From: Paenibacillus hamazuiensis
GTDB taxonomy: Bacteria; Bacillota; Bacilli; Paenibacillales; NBRC-103111
Length of the DNA: 64,000 nt
Reading direction: 5' to 3'
Assembly (NCBI RefSeq): GCF_023276405.1
Contig: NZ_JALRMO010000001.1
Location: 1,922,001 to 1,986,000, forward strand
Shown here: in pieces, positions 26,389-35,276 of the stretch
Numbering within the stretch: the stretch's first letter is position 1
How the letters are laid out: each line of letters opens with the position of its first letter
Notes under the pieces: generated by a model
The model's database searches: none
What the model was told of the DNA's origin: nothing
The model's input: the letters and a program-made list of their open reading frames with translations, nothing else
Program-made: the position numbers and the translations under genes

Positions 26389-27402
26389 ATGGCTAACTTA
26401 CGCAAAGTATCGGTGCTGGTAGCAGGGAGCTGGGGAACGGCGCTTGCTTCCGTACTTGCGGACAACGAACGCGACGTTACGCTTTGGTCCCGCAATGGAC
26501 AGCAAGTCGATGAAATCAATACGTCTCATACGAATATCCGGTTTTTACCCGACGTTTCTTTATCCCCGCGCATCAGGGCGACGCGTTCGATGGAAGAAGC
26601 CGTAAGCGGCGCAGAAGCGGTGATCGTGGTCGCTCCTTCCGCTGCGATGAAGGACGTGGCCTCCGCAATGCGCCCCTTTTTGCAGCCGGAGACGCTGCTC
26701 ATCCACGCGACGAAAGGTTTCGAAGCCGAATCGCTCGACCGGATGAGCACGGTGATCGCCAAGGCGCTTCCCGAGTATGACAGCCGGCGCATTGTCGTTT
26801 TGTCCGGCCCGAGCCATGCGGAAGAGGTTATACGCCGCAGTCCGACCACCGTCGTCGTCGCTTCCGAGCTGCCGGATGCCGCGGAGCATGCTCAAGATCT
26901 GCTCATCAACTCGTATTTTCGCGTGTATACGAATTCGGACGTGGTTGGGGTAGAGGTCGGCGGAGCTTTGAAAAATATCATCGCGCTAGGTGCCGGTCTT
27001 TCCGACGGACTCGGTTTCGGCGACAACGCGAAAGCGGCGCTTGTCACGCGCGGACTTGCCGAGATATCGCGGCTTGGCTCGGCGATGGGCGGCAACCCGC
27101 TGACGTTTTCGGGGCTGGCCGGTGTCGGCGATCTCATCGTCACATGTACGAGCAAGCACAGCCGCAACTGGCGGGCCGGGTCTATGCTCGCTCAAGGCCT
27201 ATCTTTGGACGAGGTACTCGCACGGATGGGCATGGTCGTCGAAGGCGTCAAAACGACACAGGCCGCTTACAGGCTCGCCAGACGGTACGATGTAGAGATG
27301 CCGATTGCAGCTGAGCTGCATCGCGTGTTGTTCGAGGGCAAGCCTCCCAGACTGGCGGTTGAGGACTTAATGGGCCGGGACCGCACCCGAGAGCTTGAAT
27401 AA
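26389..27402 (+). CDS. gpsA: NAD(P)-dependent glycerol-3-phosphate dehydrogenase
   Basis: Reduces dihydroxyacetone phosphate to glycerol-3-phosphate for lipid synthesis. 337 residues with the catalytic Lys in GGALKNIIALGAGLSDG and the ATKGF segment. The first Gly of the usual GAGSWGTALA loop is Val (VLVAGSWGTALA); this may be a lineage trait. The start is ATG 26389 behind AAGGAGGG. It forms an operon with plsY. Confidence 0.95.
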   Translation: MANLRKVSVLVAGSWGTALASVLADNERDVTLWSRNGQQVDEINTSHTNIRFLPDVSLSPRIRATRSMEEAVSGAEAVIVVAPSAAMKDVASAMRPFLQPETLLIHATKGFEAESLDRMSTVIAKALPEYDSRRIVVLSGPSHAEEVIRRSPTTVVVASELPDAAEHAQDLLINSYFRVYTNSDVVGVEVGGALKNIIALGAGLSDGLGFGDNAKAALVTRGLAEISRLGSAMGGNPLTFSGLAGVGDLIVTCTSKHSRNWRAGSMLAQGLSLDEVLARMGMVVEGVKTTQAAYRLARRYDVEMPIAAELHRVLFEGKPPRLAVEDLMGRDRTRELE

Positions 27403-27453
27403 GACGGTTACCCCTACGGAAAAAATCGACTCGGGCTTCGGTCAGGAGCCTAT

Positions 27454-27482
27454 ACCGCAATCCGATTCTTCACATACAATAC
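27454..27482 (+). promoter_or_regulatory. Putative sigma-K type promoter of spoVIF
   Basis: ACC followed after 16 nt by CATACAATA, which fits the CATA-N3-TA form of sigma-K -10 elements. It also lies in an 8-bp inverted repeat ACATACAA/TTGTATGT (27472-27498). Inferred from consensus and from the gene downstream. Confidence 0.5.
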
Positions 27483-27527
27483 GTTAGACTTTGTATGTCT
27501 AACTTTAGGTGTATGGGAGGATGCAGG

Positions 27528-27809
27528 ATGCCAGGAAAAGATTTATCCAAAGAGGTTCTGAACGTCGTCAAGAAAAAGACCGGTAAAAATATATCGGCTC
27601 AAGATATCAACAAAATCGCCAGCGGCGTAAAACCGTCGACCTTGCAAAGCGATTCGCAGCTGAGGCAGCTTATCAAGCAGGTATCGAATATGGCGAAAGT
27701 GCCGGTTAGCGAGGCGACCATCAACGAAATTATTCAGGCGATCAAAGCAAGCAAAATGAATCCGAACAACATCGAATCGCTGATGAAAATGATGATGGGC
27801 AAGAAATGA
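27528..27809 (+). CDS. spoVIF: Stage VI sporulation protein F
   Basis: 93 residues, mostly helical, with KDLSKEVLNVVKKKTGKNIS at the start and a C-terminal SLMKMMMGKK. SpoVIF is a mother-cell coat-assembly protein made late in sporulation. The start is ATG 27528 behind GGGAGGATG; upstream in-frame codons lack a site. Terminator follows. Confidence 0.85.
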   Translation: MPGKDLSKEVLNVVKKKTGKNISAQDINKIASGVKPSTLQSDSQLRQLIKQVSNMAKVPVSEATINEIIQAIKASKMNPNNIESLMKMMMGKK

Positions 27810-27820
27810 ACCGTTCGTCA

Positions 27821-27846
27821 AGCGCCTTGCAGAAGGCGCTTTTTTT
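27821..27846 (+). terminator. Rho-independent terminator after spoVIF
   Basis: AGCGCCTT-gcag-AAGGCGCT followed by six T. Confidence 0.92.
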
Positions 27847-27883
27847 CTTGTACGATATGCTTATTTCAAAGGAGGTCCGGAAC

Positions 27884-28594
27884 GTGCGGAATGAAGCCAT
27901 TCTACTAGTTGACGACGAGGAAGGCATTTTGATCATGCTTGAAAATCTTCTTCGCAAAGAAGGATACACTCATATTGCCAAAGCCGGTTCCGCTGCCGAA
28001 GCTGTGATGGCGGTGCGAACGACACGGTTTGATATGATCGTGCTCGATGTCATGCTTCCGGATATGGACGGATTTACATTGTGCACGGAGCTGCGCAAAA
28101 CCTTAAAAACCCCTATTTTGTTCCTTACCGCACGTTCCAGCGATTTGGATAAGCTGCAAGGTTTGTACTTGGGCGGAGACGATTATGTCACCAAACCTTT
28201 CAATCCGATGGAAGTGGTCGCACGAATTCAGGCTCATTTAAGACGAAGCTCTCTGTATGCGTCCGATACTTTATTCAGCGAGGAAATCTACCGGTATGAA
28301 TCGTTTACGGTGAACCGAACCGCCGGACAACTTATCGTGGGCAGCGTGGATACTCCATGTCCGGCCAAGGAGCTTGAGCTGCTGCTCTACTTTTGCAAAC
28401 ATCCGAACCGGGTGTTCACCGCCCAGCAATTATATGAGCAGGTATGGGGCACTATTGTGCAGGGGGATGAGAAAACGGTCGTTATTCACATCTCCCGACT
28501 CAGAAAAAAGCTGGAGATCGATCCGTCCGACCCCAAGCTGATCGTGACGCTGAGAGGGATCGGGTACAAATTCGTTCCTCCATCGGGAGGCTGA
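27884..28594 (+). CDS. OmpR-family response regulator
   Basis: 236 residues. Receiver domain with acidic pocket LVDDEEG, phospho-acceptor Asp in VLDVMLPDMDG, the Thr in LTARSS and the Lys in YVTKPF. The C-terminal winged helix has VVIHISRLRKKLE and a RGIGYKF end. The start is GTG 27884 behind AAAGGAGG. It pairs with the kinase that follows 3 nt later. The target may be the direct repeat in front of the membrane protein at 29817. Confidence 0.92.
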   Translation: MRNEAILLVDDEEGILIMLENLLRKEGYTHIAKAGSAAEAVMAVRTTRFDMIVLDVMLPDMDGFTLCTELRKTLKTPILFLTARSSDLDKLQGLYLGGDDYVTKPFNPMEVVARIQAHLRRSSLYASDTLFSEEIYRYESFTVNRTAGQLIVGSVDTPCPAKELELLLYFCKHPNRVFTAQQLYEQVWGTIVQGDEKTVVIHISRLRKKLEIDPSDPKLIVTLRGIGYKFVPPSGG

Positions 28595-28597
28595 GTT

Positions 28598-29680
28598 ATG
28601 AACTTTACTCTGCGCGTGGCGCTGCAATTACTGCTCGCATTCTTTTTACTGTTTATTGGCATTCATATCTTTATTTTCGCAGCCGCATGGTTAATCGAAC
28701 CGCAATCAATTGTAAACAGGGGCTCTGACGGGAACGGTTCGGGTACTTTAGAAATTTATGTATTGGCCGCGTTTGCCGTCATGTTTATTCTCACCTTGCT
28801 TATAATCGGTTGGTATTTGGGGAAGCCGATTTATTTTATTATGATATGGATCAAACACTTGGCAAATGGTCATTATGATGTTCCCATGCGCCGGAATCAG
28901 ATCCTTTCACACAAAACCGGCATGTTGAAGTTTCCGTATGCGATCTACAAGGAATTGTTCGAGCATGTACGGATGCTTGCCGGCACACTCCAAAAAAACG
29001 AGAAGGAACTTCAAGCTTCCGAACGGGCAAAGCGGGAGTGGATCAGAGGGATCTCGCACGATTTAAAGACGCCATTAACCTACATAACCGGATATTCCGC
29101 CATGTTGATTAATAACGAGTATCGCTGGAGCGAAACGGAGAGGAAGGAATTTCTCACGGTCATTCATCAAAAAGCGGCTCATTTGCAAGAGCTGGTGCAG
29201 GATCTCAACGAAACGATTCAGGGGCAAATCCCTTTAAAACTTGAGGTAGCGGACATCGTTGAACTTGTGCGAAGAGCTGTGGCGGACGTCGGCAGCGCGC
29301 CCTGGGCAAACGGCTACCTGCTTACGATGGAAGCGAAACCGGAGCGAGTTTCCTTGTCGTGTGATCCTAAGCTGCTTGCACGCGCAATCCGCAATTTGCT
29401 CGTCAATGCCGTTGTTCACAATCCGGAAGGAACGAGAATTACAGTCGGTGTAACTATGTTGCATGACGGGACCGTAGAGATTCGGATAAACGATGACGGA
29501 ATCGGTTTCAGCAAAACCAATGTGCCCGGCAGTGAAACGACCGATTCCTTCGGGCGATCGGGTTTGGGTTTGTCCATTGCCGGCCAACTCATTGAAGCCC
29601 ATGGCGGTAAGTTGATCGTCAGCAGCAATCCGGGTGAAGGGACTACACTGACGATTCAATTGCTTTCCACGCAAAGTTAG
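28598..29680 (+). CDS. Membrane sensor histidine kinase
   Basis: 360 residues. Two membrane segments (residues about 7-33 and 52-75) with only a very short extracellular loop, a HAMP-like linker, a HisKA domain with GISHDLKTPLTYITGYSA, and a HATPase domain with NDDGIGFSK and GRSGLGLSIA. The tiny sensor loop is like intramembrane-sensing kinases that watch partner transporters or membrane proteins, and a membrane protein of unknown type follows. Start ATG behind GGGAGG. Confidence 0.92.
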   Translation: MNFTLRVALQLLLAFFLLFIGIHIFIFAAAWLIEPQSIVNRGSDGNGSGTLEIYVLAAFAVMFILTLLIIGWYLGKPIYFIMIWIKHLANGHYDVPMRRNQILSHKTGMLKFPYAIYKELFEHVRMLAGTLQKNEKELQASERAKREWIRGISHDLKTPLTYITGYSAMLINNEYRWSETERKEFLTVIHQKAAHLQELVQDLNETIQGQIPLKLEVADIVELVRRAVADVGSAPWANGYLLTMEAKPERVSLSCDPKLLARAIRNLLVNAVVHNPEGTRITVGVTMLHDGTVEIRINDDGIGFSKTNVPGSETTDSFGRSGLGLSIAGQLIEAHGGKLIVSSNPGEGTTLTIQLLSTQS

Positions 29681-29697
29681 GGTAATGTTGATGATCC

Positions 29698-29730
29698 GTT
29701 TACCTCCTGTTTACCGGAGATCCTTATACT
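29698..29730 (+). promoter_or_regulatory. Direct-repeat regulator site and promoter
   Basis: GTTTACC occurs twice, 11 nt apart (29698 and 29709), one helical turn, as for OmpR-type regulators. A TATACT -10 lies at 29725-29730. Likely target of the adjacent two-component system; inferred. Confidence 0.5.
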
Positions 29731-29763
29731 AACAGTAACGTTGTATAAGGAGTTGTGATTGCG

Positions 29764-29820
29764 ATGAAGTGGGCAAGAAAGACGATTGTTTACAGTGCGA
29801 TGGGGGTGCGGGCGAAATGA
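29764..29820 (+). CDS. 18-residue leader peptide
   Basis: MKWARKTIVYSAMGVRAK, starting behind AAGGAGTTGTG. Its TGA overlaps the ATG of the membrane-protein gene (ATGA), so ribosomes leaving it can restart there. The downstream ATG has no good ribosome site of its own (it sits in GGCGAA), which supports coupling. Confidence 0.5.
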   Translation: MKWARKTIVYSAMGVRAK

Positions 29821-30977
29821 AAACCAACATATCCAAAGTGCTTTACTCTAAGGTTTGGGGTTATATCGCCGCAACCGCACTGCTTCCTTACGCTGGTTTG
29901 AAAACGCTGTGGGCATTCGGAATTGCTCTAGGATTCTCCGAATACGGGATTTCAGAGCTGCACGTTTCCATGAAATCGCAATCCGGTCCGGTCATTGCTT
30001 TTTTATATTCCATCGGTGTTGATATCACGGCTCTTCTTGCCTGTGCGGCTTCAATTTTAGGGCTGTCGTTGGTCCAACCCTGGGGGAAAAAGGCGGCTCG
30101 ACGGTTAATACTTATTCCGGCATGGCTTGGCGGTCTGGCATTCATTTATTTTGGGCTTGCAGGATTATATCTCCTGATGACTTCAGGCCCCGAAGACATG
30201 TACGGGATGCAGCTATGGGTGTTTATCCTCGTTTACGGCGGTTTTTTTGTATGGGGGCTCGCCGTCACTATGGCGGCTATATCTTACCAACTCAGGGGAC
30301 GAATGAAGCGGACAATAACAAAAGATTTATCCGAGGAATATGAAAATGCTTTCGAGCGATTTACAAAGAAATCGGTATGGCCGGCGTACGTTGGGTTCCT
30401 TTGGGCACTTTTGTATGCCGTATTTGTCCGCTTCTATACAGCGGCAGGCGGAACTTTTGAAATGATTGCTGCGGAGGCGATTCGAGATTCTGCGAATATG
30501 GCCAATTATTTCGCCGGCGTCCTGATCCTGTTCTGCGGCTTTGTTTTGCTCGGGCTTGTCAAGCCTTGGACGAGGGTTATTCCTGTATCGGTGCCATTGT
30601 TCGGGGGGATCAAGATTCACCCGCTTCTCATTCTGATCCCCACCCTGTTTTGCACTGCTTTTTTAATTGCGCACGGAACAGGCGGTATGTTGACTAAAAT
30701 CATGTATTTTGCCGGTATCATTCGGCTTAACTTACCGCATTGGAGTGAAGCCGAAATGCGAAGCTTTGCTTTATGGGATTTATTGCTTTACGAACCATGG
30801 TTTCTCATCATGGGCATTTTGTCCGGTCTCACGGCTGCACATTATGCGCAAGCTTCCGGGGTTTCTCTTCCCGTTCTGAGGCGAGGTACGGTGCTCTATT
30901 TGAGTTTCGTTTTTTTGCTTACTTCATTTTTTGTGATTGTTATTGTGTTTGATTTAGTCGATAAATTTACTTTTTGA
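29817..30977 (+). CDS. Multi-pass membrane protein of unknown function
   Basis: 386 residues with about nine membrane segments and two charged loops, the larger near residues 150-175 (TKDLSEEYENAFERFTKKS). No transporter motif that I know. It lies directly behind the two-component system with a regulator-like direct repeat before it, so it is probably both the target and perhaps a sensing partner of that system. Translation seems coupled to the short leader peptide. Confidence 0.7.
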   Translation: MKTNISKVLYSKVWGYIAATALLPYAGLKTLWAFGIALGFSEYGISELHVSMKSQSGPVIAFLYSIGVDITALLACAASILGLSLVQPWGKKAARRLILIPAWLGGLAFIYFGLAGLYLLMTSGPEDMYGMQLWVFILVYGGFFVWGLAVTMAAISYQLRGRMKRTITKDLSEEYENAFERFTKKSVWPAYVGFLWALLYAVFVRFYTAAGGTFEMIAAEAIRDSANMANYFAGVLILFCGFVLLGLVKPWTRVIPVSVPLFGGIKIHPLLILIPTLFCTAFLIAHGTGGMLTKIMYFAGIIRLNLPHWSEAEMRSFALWDLLLYEPWFLIMGILSGLTAAHYAQASGVSLPVLRRGTVLYLSFVFLLTSFFVIVIVFDLVDKFTF

Positions 30978-31078
30978 TACCTCGGCCGTTCATTTCTGCT
31001 TCCACTTACATGGGCGATTTATGCTATAATGAAAGTTAGTGTTTTGAATCATCATACAGTTACAGGAGATAAAAATCG

Positions 31079-31258
31079 ATGTCAAGCATGGATAAAATGT
31101 GGGCTTCTTTCATCGCGATCGGGCTGATGATTTTCGCTTCGGCATTAATCACGTTTGCGCGCGCCAAAACCAAAGGGGTGCTACGTTTCGTATTATCGTT
31201 CGTCGCTTTTTTACTGTTTATACCGATATTGCTCTATATGCTCGTATCGATGATTTGA
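31079..31258 (+). CDS. DUF2768-like small membrane protein (YphE type)
   Basis: 59 residues with two membrane segments separated by the basic turn FARAKTKGVLRF. The start is ATG 31079 behind ACAGGAGAT. Size, plan and place between gpsA and spoIVA match B. subtilis YphE. Function unknown. It appears to head the operon running to the lipoprotein at 33261. Confidence 0.75.
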   Translation: MSSMDKMWASFIAIGLMIFASALITFARAKTKGVLRFVLSFVAFLLFIPILLYMLVSMI

Positions 31259-31288
31259 TTGCAGGCAAATGGGGGGAACTGGCAGGAC

Positions 31289-31585
31289 ATGTTGGAGCTA
31301 AAGGGACGTAAAGTGCAAAAGCAAGTGGATGCGGAAAAAGGCATGTCGATCCTCGACCTGGCCTTGAAGCATGAAGTGGATTGGGGTTTCTCGTGCACGA
31401 GAGGAACTTGCGCGCGCTGCCGCTGCCTTGTTACGGAAGGGCTGGAGCATTTGGCCAAACCGACGGATGAAGAGCTTGACCGGCTTGAACCCGAGGAAAT
31501 CGAAGGCGGCTTCCGTTTGGGCTGCCAGGCGCTTATCAAACAGCAGGAAGGTACGATCGTCGTCGTACATAAGCCGTATTTTTAA
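31289..31585 (+). CDS. 2Fe-2S ferredoxin
   Basis: 98 residues from ATG 31289; an upstream TTG at 31259 would add ten. The cluster ligands are visible as CTRGTCARC (C-x4-C-x2-C) and a distal Cys in RLGCQA, the plant-type ferredoxin pattern. It probably carries electrons in the cytosol; the partner is not identified. A second ferredoxin lies two genes on. Confidence 0.85.
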   Translation: MLELKGRKVQKQVDAEKGMSILDLALKHEVDWGFSCTRGTCARCRCLVTEGLEHLAKPTDEELDRLEPEEIEGGFRLGCQALIKQQEGTIVVVHKPYF

Positions 31586-31587
31586 CG

Positions 31588-32205
31588 ATGGAAACCGGTG
31601 TACACATGAAGCAAACGATTGCCGAAGTTGTGAAAAATCTTCAAGGCGTAAGTGCAAATTGGCTGATCGGCGGAAGCTGCGGGCTGCTGCTGCAAGGCGT
31701 TCAAATCGGTAAGGAGCCGAGAGATTTGGATATGTACGCGGACAGCGACGATGCGGCTGCCATTGCCATGCAGCTATCCCCTTGGTCCGTCGATTCCCCG
31801 CAATACAGCGAAACCGAGATTTACCGGTCGGTACTGAGCCACTACCGATTCAACCAGATGACAGTCGAGCTGGTCGGCGGCTTTCAAATTATCTCAAAAG
31901 GCAGCATTTATACGGTTGAAACGGCATATTTAAGACGCTCGCATGCCGTCATGATCGAAGTCGGCGAAGTTCTGGTACCTCTCATGCCGCTGGCGCACGA
32001 GCTTATTTTCAACCTGCTGCGCGGCCGGGAAGACCGCTACGGGGCCATTGCGGCCGTCATGCGCGCTGATCCGGACAACCATTGGCCCACGCTGAATTCG
32101 CTGCTCAGACGCAACACCCTGAGTAAGGAACTTCTTCGCCGCATGGAAGATTTGCTTGCGGTGGATGCTCCGGCTACGAGAGGAATTAATCGCCATGAAT
32201 CATGA
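31588..32205 (+). CDS. Nucleotidyltransferase-fold protein
   Basis: 205 residues (199 if ATG 31606 is used). The start of the fold is clear: WLIGGSCGLLLQG followed by PRDLDMYAD, the GGS and DxD pattern of pol-beta-type nucleotidyltransferases such as AbiEii-like proteins. A helical second half contains LAHELIFNLLRGREDRYG, as in that group. Substrate unknown. It is sandwiched between two ferredoxin genes and overlaps the second by 11 nt. Confidence 0.7.
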   Translation: METGVHMKQTIAEVVKNLQGVSANWLIGGSCGLLLQGVQIGKEPRDLDMYADSDDAAAIAMQLSPWSVDSPQYSETEIYRSVLSHYRFNQMTVELVGGFQIISKGSIYTVETAYLRRSHAVMIEVGEVLVPLMPLAHELIFNLLRGREDRYGAIAAVMRADPDNHWPTLNSLLRRNTLSKELLRRMEDLLAVDAPATRGINRHES

Positions 32206-32536
32206 AGTGACTTTTTTGCCCGATCTTAGAAAAATATCGGTAAGGCCGGGCACGACGATATTGGACGCCGGCCGGCGGGCCGGAGTGGGCATACGGACCC
32301 GCTGTGGGGCGAAAGCGGCATGTCTGATGTGTAAAGTGATCGTAACGGACGGGCAGGGACTTGCTCCGCTTACGCAGAACGAAAAGCTGAAGCTCGGCGG
32401 TCTGGAGGAAAATGGATACAGACTTGCTTGCCAAGCGAAGATAATCGGGCCTGTAACCGTTACGGTCCCCGAAGATCCGCTGAAAGCGGTCATCAGGGAG
32501 CAGCTCGCCCGCCAGCGGGAGGAGGATGGCTTATGA
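32195..32536 (+). CDS. 2Fe-2S ferredoxin, second
   Basis: 113 residues. Ligands CGAKAACLMC (C-x5-C-x2-C) and a distal Cys in RLACQAK, closer to the adrenodoxin spacing than the first ferredoxin. The N-terminal sheet (VTFLPDLRKISVRPGTTIL) is typical. The start ATG follows AGAGGAATT within the end of the previous gene; the TGA overlaps the next ATG. Partner unknown. Confidence 0.85.
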   Translation: MNHEVTFLPDLRKISVRPGTTILDAGRRAGVGIRTRCGAKAACLMCKVIVTDGQGLAPLTQNEKLKLGGLEENGYRLACQAKIIGPVTVTVPEDPLKAVIREQLARQREEDGL

Positions 32537-33261
32537 GCGTCCGTCGCAGAATGCTGATACTTCTGGCCGGCTGCGTCTTTTTATTATCCGGCTGTCTTTA
32601 CCCCAAAGAGCTGCGCAAGGAAAACCTGGTTGCGGTTCAAGAATCGATTTTGCTCGTACAAAACGCCATTGATCAATACCACGCCAAGACGGGTGTGTTC
32701 CCGATCAAAAACAGCGAGGAAACGACGCCGATCTACGAGAAATATATGATCGACTTCAAAAAGCTGAAGGAACGCGGGTTTATAAGCAATACGCCGGCGA
32801 ATGCATTTGAAAACGGCGGCACGAACATTTATGTGCTTGTCGATCCGGAGACGAAACCGACCGTCAAGCTGATGGACCTGGCCGCTTTTCAAAAGACGGT
32901 GGAGCTGCAGCGGCTCGTGGACGAATACCGTTCCAAGCACGGGGGCGAGCTGCCGAAGGGTGCCGAGCTCGCACCGCATTTTTACGATGTCGACTACGTG
33001 AAGCTGAATACGAAGCCGATGCAGGTGCCGAGCGTGTACTCGCGGCAGCTGACACTTTCTTTTATTTTGCACGAATCGGGGCAGGTCGCTTTGGATTATA
33101 CGGCGGAAATTATCAGGCTTATCGAGAGAAAATCATTGCAGGCCAAGTTGGATCCGAAGCAGGATTTGCGCCAGCTGCTGGTCGGCGAATCGCCTTATGT
33201 GCCCGCCCGTTCTTATCCGTATTACTGGGACGGCAAGCAGCCGATACCGGCCGACAAATAA
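32533..33261 (+). CDS. YphF-like lipoprotein
   Basis: 242 residues. Lipobox LLSGC places the mature Cys near residue 21. The body resembles the B. subtilis YphF lipoprotein in size and position just upstream of spoIVA. A helix with AVQESILLVQNAIDQYHAKTG recalls the pilin-like helix of type II secretion minor subunits. Start ATG behind GGGAGGAGG overlaps the ferredoxin stop. Function unknown. Confidence 0.75.
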   Translation: MSVRRRMLILLAGCVFLLSGCLYPKELRKENLVAVQESILLVQNAIDQYHAKTGVFPIKNSEETTPIYEKYMIDFKKLKERGFISNTPANAFENGGTNIYVLVDPETKPTVKLMDLAAFQKTVELQRLVDEYRSKHGGELPKGAELAPHFYDVDYVKLNTKPMQVPSVYSRQLTLSFILHESGQVALDYTAEIIRLIERKSLQAKLDPKQDLRQLLVGESPYVPARSYPYYWDGKQPIPADK

Positions 33262-33268
33262 CAGGACG

Positions 33269-33311
33269 AACCTCTATTTTTACCTGAAATGGTAGAAATA
33301 GAGGTTTTTTT
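33269..33311 (+). terminator. Rho-independent terminator
   Basis: AACCTCTATTTTTACC with GGTAGAAATAGAGGTT, then a run of T. Confidence 0.92.
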
Positions 33312-33448
33312 GTTCCGGCGAGCGCGGATGGATGAATAACGGATGGACTGCCAACATATATATTTTGACAGTGGGCAGGAGAAGGTGATGTCGCGGCAAG
33401 GAGATGATTCATGGGGAGCCGGGGCCAAATAATTTAATAAGGGGCATC

Positions 33449-33480
33449 AGTCATATTCCCAAGTCTAGTACATATATTTT
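33449..33480 (+). promoter_or_regulatory. Putative sigma-E promoter of spoIVA
   Basis: GTCATATT and CATATATT spaced by 13 nt match the sigma-E consensus (-35 GKHATATT, -10 HATACANT with one change). spoIVA is a sigma-E gene in B. subtilis. Confidence 0.65.
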
Positions 33481-33588
33481 TACTAGTCCGAAAGAATGTA
33501 CAAGGTTCCGTCGTATACGGTCAAGGTTGGTGCCGGTTGACTCGTATCGTCGCTCTGCTTCATTAAACAACCTGTAGGAGGGATTGTC

Positions 33589-35067
33589 TTGGAAAAAGTG
33601 GATATCTTTAAGGACATTGCAGAACGAACGGGAGGGGACATATACCTGGGGGTCGTTGGAGCGGTCCGTACGGGCAAATCGACATTCATCAAGCGCTTCA
33701 TGGAATCGGTCGTGCTGCCGAACATCCAAAACGAAGCGGATCGTGTACGCGCGACCGACGAGCTGCCGCAAAGCGCAGCCGGACGTACGATCATGACGAC
33801 CGAGCCGAAATTCGTCCCGAACAACGCCGTTCAGCTGCGCGTCGCGGAAGGGCTGAACGTGAACGTCCGGCTTGTCGATTGCGTCGGCTACGTCGTGGAA
33901 GGCGCCAAAGGCTACGAGGACGAAAACGGTCCTAGGATGATCAATACGCCGTGGTTCGAAGAAGCGATTCCGTTTCAGGAAGCGGCGGAAATCGGCACCC
34001 GCAAAGTGATTCAGGAGCATGCTACGCTAGGTGTCGTCATAACGACCGACGGCAGCATTGCGGAAATTCCCCGCGCCTCTTACGTTGAAGCCGAGGACCG
34101 CATCATTAACGAGCTGAAAGAGGTCGGCAAACCGTTTATCGTGATAGTCAACTCAACCAGACCGGGCAGCGATGCGGCTATCGAGCTGCGCAACGAACTC
34201 CAGGCCAAACATGACATTCCAGTTGTCACGGCCAGTGTCGCCAACATGAACGAAGACGATATGATGTCCGTCATGCGCGAAGTGCTTTACGAATTCCCGG
34301 TACACGAGGTCAATGTGAATTTGCCGAGCTGGGTGATGGTGCTGGAGGAAAACCACTGGCTTCGTTCCCACTTCGAAACTTCCGTTCGCGAAACGGTGCA
34401 GGACATCCGCCGTCTGCGTGACGTAGACCGCGTCGTCAGCAATTTCGAGGGCTATGATTTCATCGAGAGAGCGGCTTTGGCCGGCATGGATATGGGGCAG
34501 GGGGTCGCCGAAATCGATTTGTACGCCCCAGACGAGCTGTACGATAAAATCTTGATGGAGGTCGTCGGCGTCGAGATTCGCGGCAAAGACCACTTGCTGC
34601 AGCTCATGCAGGAATTCAGCCACGCGAAGCGGGAGTACGACCATTTTGCCGAAGCTCTGGAAATGGTGAAAACGACCGGTTACGGCATCGCCCCGCCGTC
34701 GCTGGCCGATATGGCGCTCGACGAACCGGAGCTCATCCGTCAAGGTTCCCGCTTCGGCGTCCGCCTCAAGGCGACGGCCCCTTCGATCCATATGATCCGC
34801 GTCGATGTCGAAAGCGAATTTGCCCCGATCATCGGCACGGAGAAGCAAAGCGAGGAGCTCGTCCGTTATTTGATGCAGGACTTCGAAGAGAATCCGCTGA
34901 AAATTTGGGAGTCCGATATTTTCGGCCGCAACCTGCACTCCATCGTTCGCGAAGGCATACAAGGCAAGCTGGCGATGATGCCGGACAATGCCCGATACAA
35001 GCTGCAGGAAACGCTGGGGCGCATCATCAACGAAGGTTCCGGCGGACTCATCGCGATCATCCTTTGA
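33589..35067 (+). CDS. spoIVA: Stage IV sporulation protein A
   Basis: ATPase that polymerises on the forespore surface as the coat base. 492 residues. The N-terminal TRAFAC-type domain has the P-loop GAVRTGKST and a DCVGY segment; the middle and C-terminal domains end in NEGSGGLIAIIL. TTG start 7 nt behind TAGGAGGG. Only the spore-forming lineage has this gene, so it supports the taxonomic call. Confidence 0.97.
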   Translation: MEKVDIFKDIAERTGGDIYLGVVGAVRTGKSTFIKRFMESVVLPNIQNEADRVRATDELPQSAAGRTIMTTEPKFVPNNAVQLRVAEGLNVNVRLVDCVGYVVEGAKGYEDENGPRMINTPWFEEAIPFQEAAEIGTRKVIQEHATLGVVITTDGSIAEIPRASYVEAEDRIINELKEVGKPFIVIVNSTRPGSDAAIELRNELQAKHDIPVVTASVANMNEDDMMSVMREVLYEFPVHEVNVNLPSWVMVLEENHWLRSHFETSVRETVQDIRRLRDVDRVVSNFEGYDFIERAALAGMDMGQGVAEIDLYAPDELYDKILMEVVGVEIRGKDHLLQLMQEFSHAKREYDHFAEALEMVKTTGYGIAPPSLADMALDEPELIRQGSRFGVRLKATAPSIHMIRVDVESEFAPIIGTEKQSEELVRYLMQDFEENPLKIWESDIFGRNLHSIVREGIQGKLAMMPDNARYKLQETLGRIINEGSGGLIAIIL

Positions 35068-35081
35068 TCACAATCGACGAA

Positions 35082-35108
35082 AAGCGCACTCGTTTGAGTG
35101 CCTTTTTT
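35082..35108 (+). terminator. Rho-independent terminator after spoIVA
   Basis: AAGCGCACTC-gttt-GAGTGCCTTTTTT. Confidence 0.85.
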
Positions 35109-35276
35109 GTTTTTCCCCTTGAAAAACGGCTTCGGCTGTATTACTATAAGTTTGTTGTTCAAACGGCTTTACACCAAGGTTTTCCTTTATTTGCCGCCAA
35201 TTTTATGTATATTTTTGCAAAAATCGGTGAACAAAGAGAATAGAATCTATTCCACTTTTGGAGGGAGGTGAAAGGC

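Noticed and set aside
26389-26430. Loss of the first Gly in the GpsA nucleotide loop as a sign of a dead enzyme
   Set aside because: The rest of the protein, including the catalytic Lys region, is intact and the gene sits in an operon with plsY. A conservative lineage variant is more likely; alignment with relatives would settle it.
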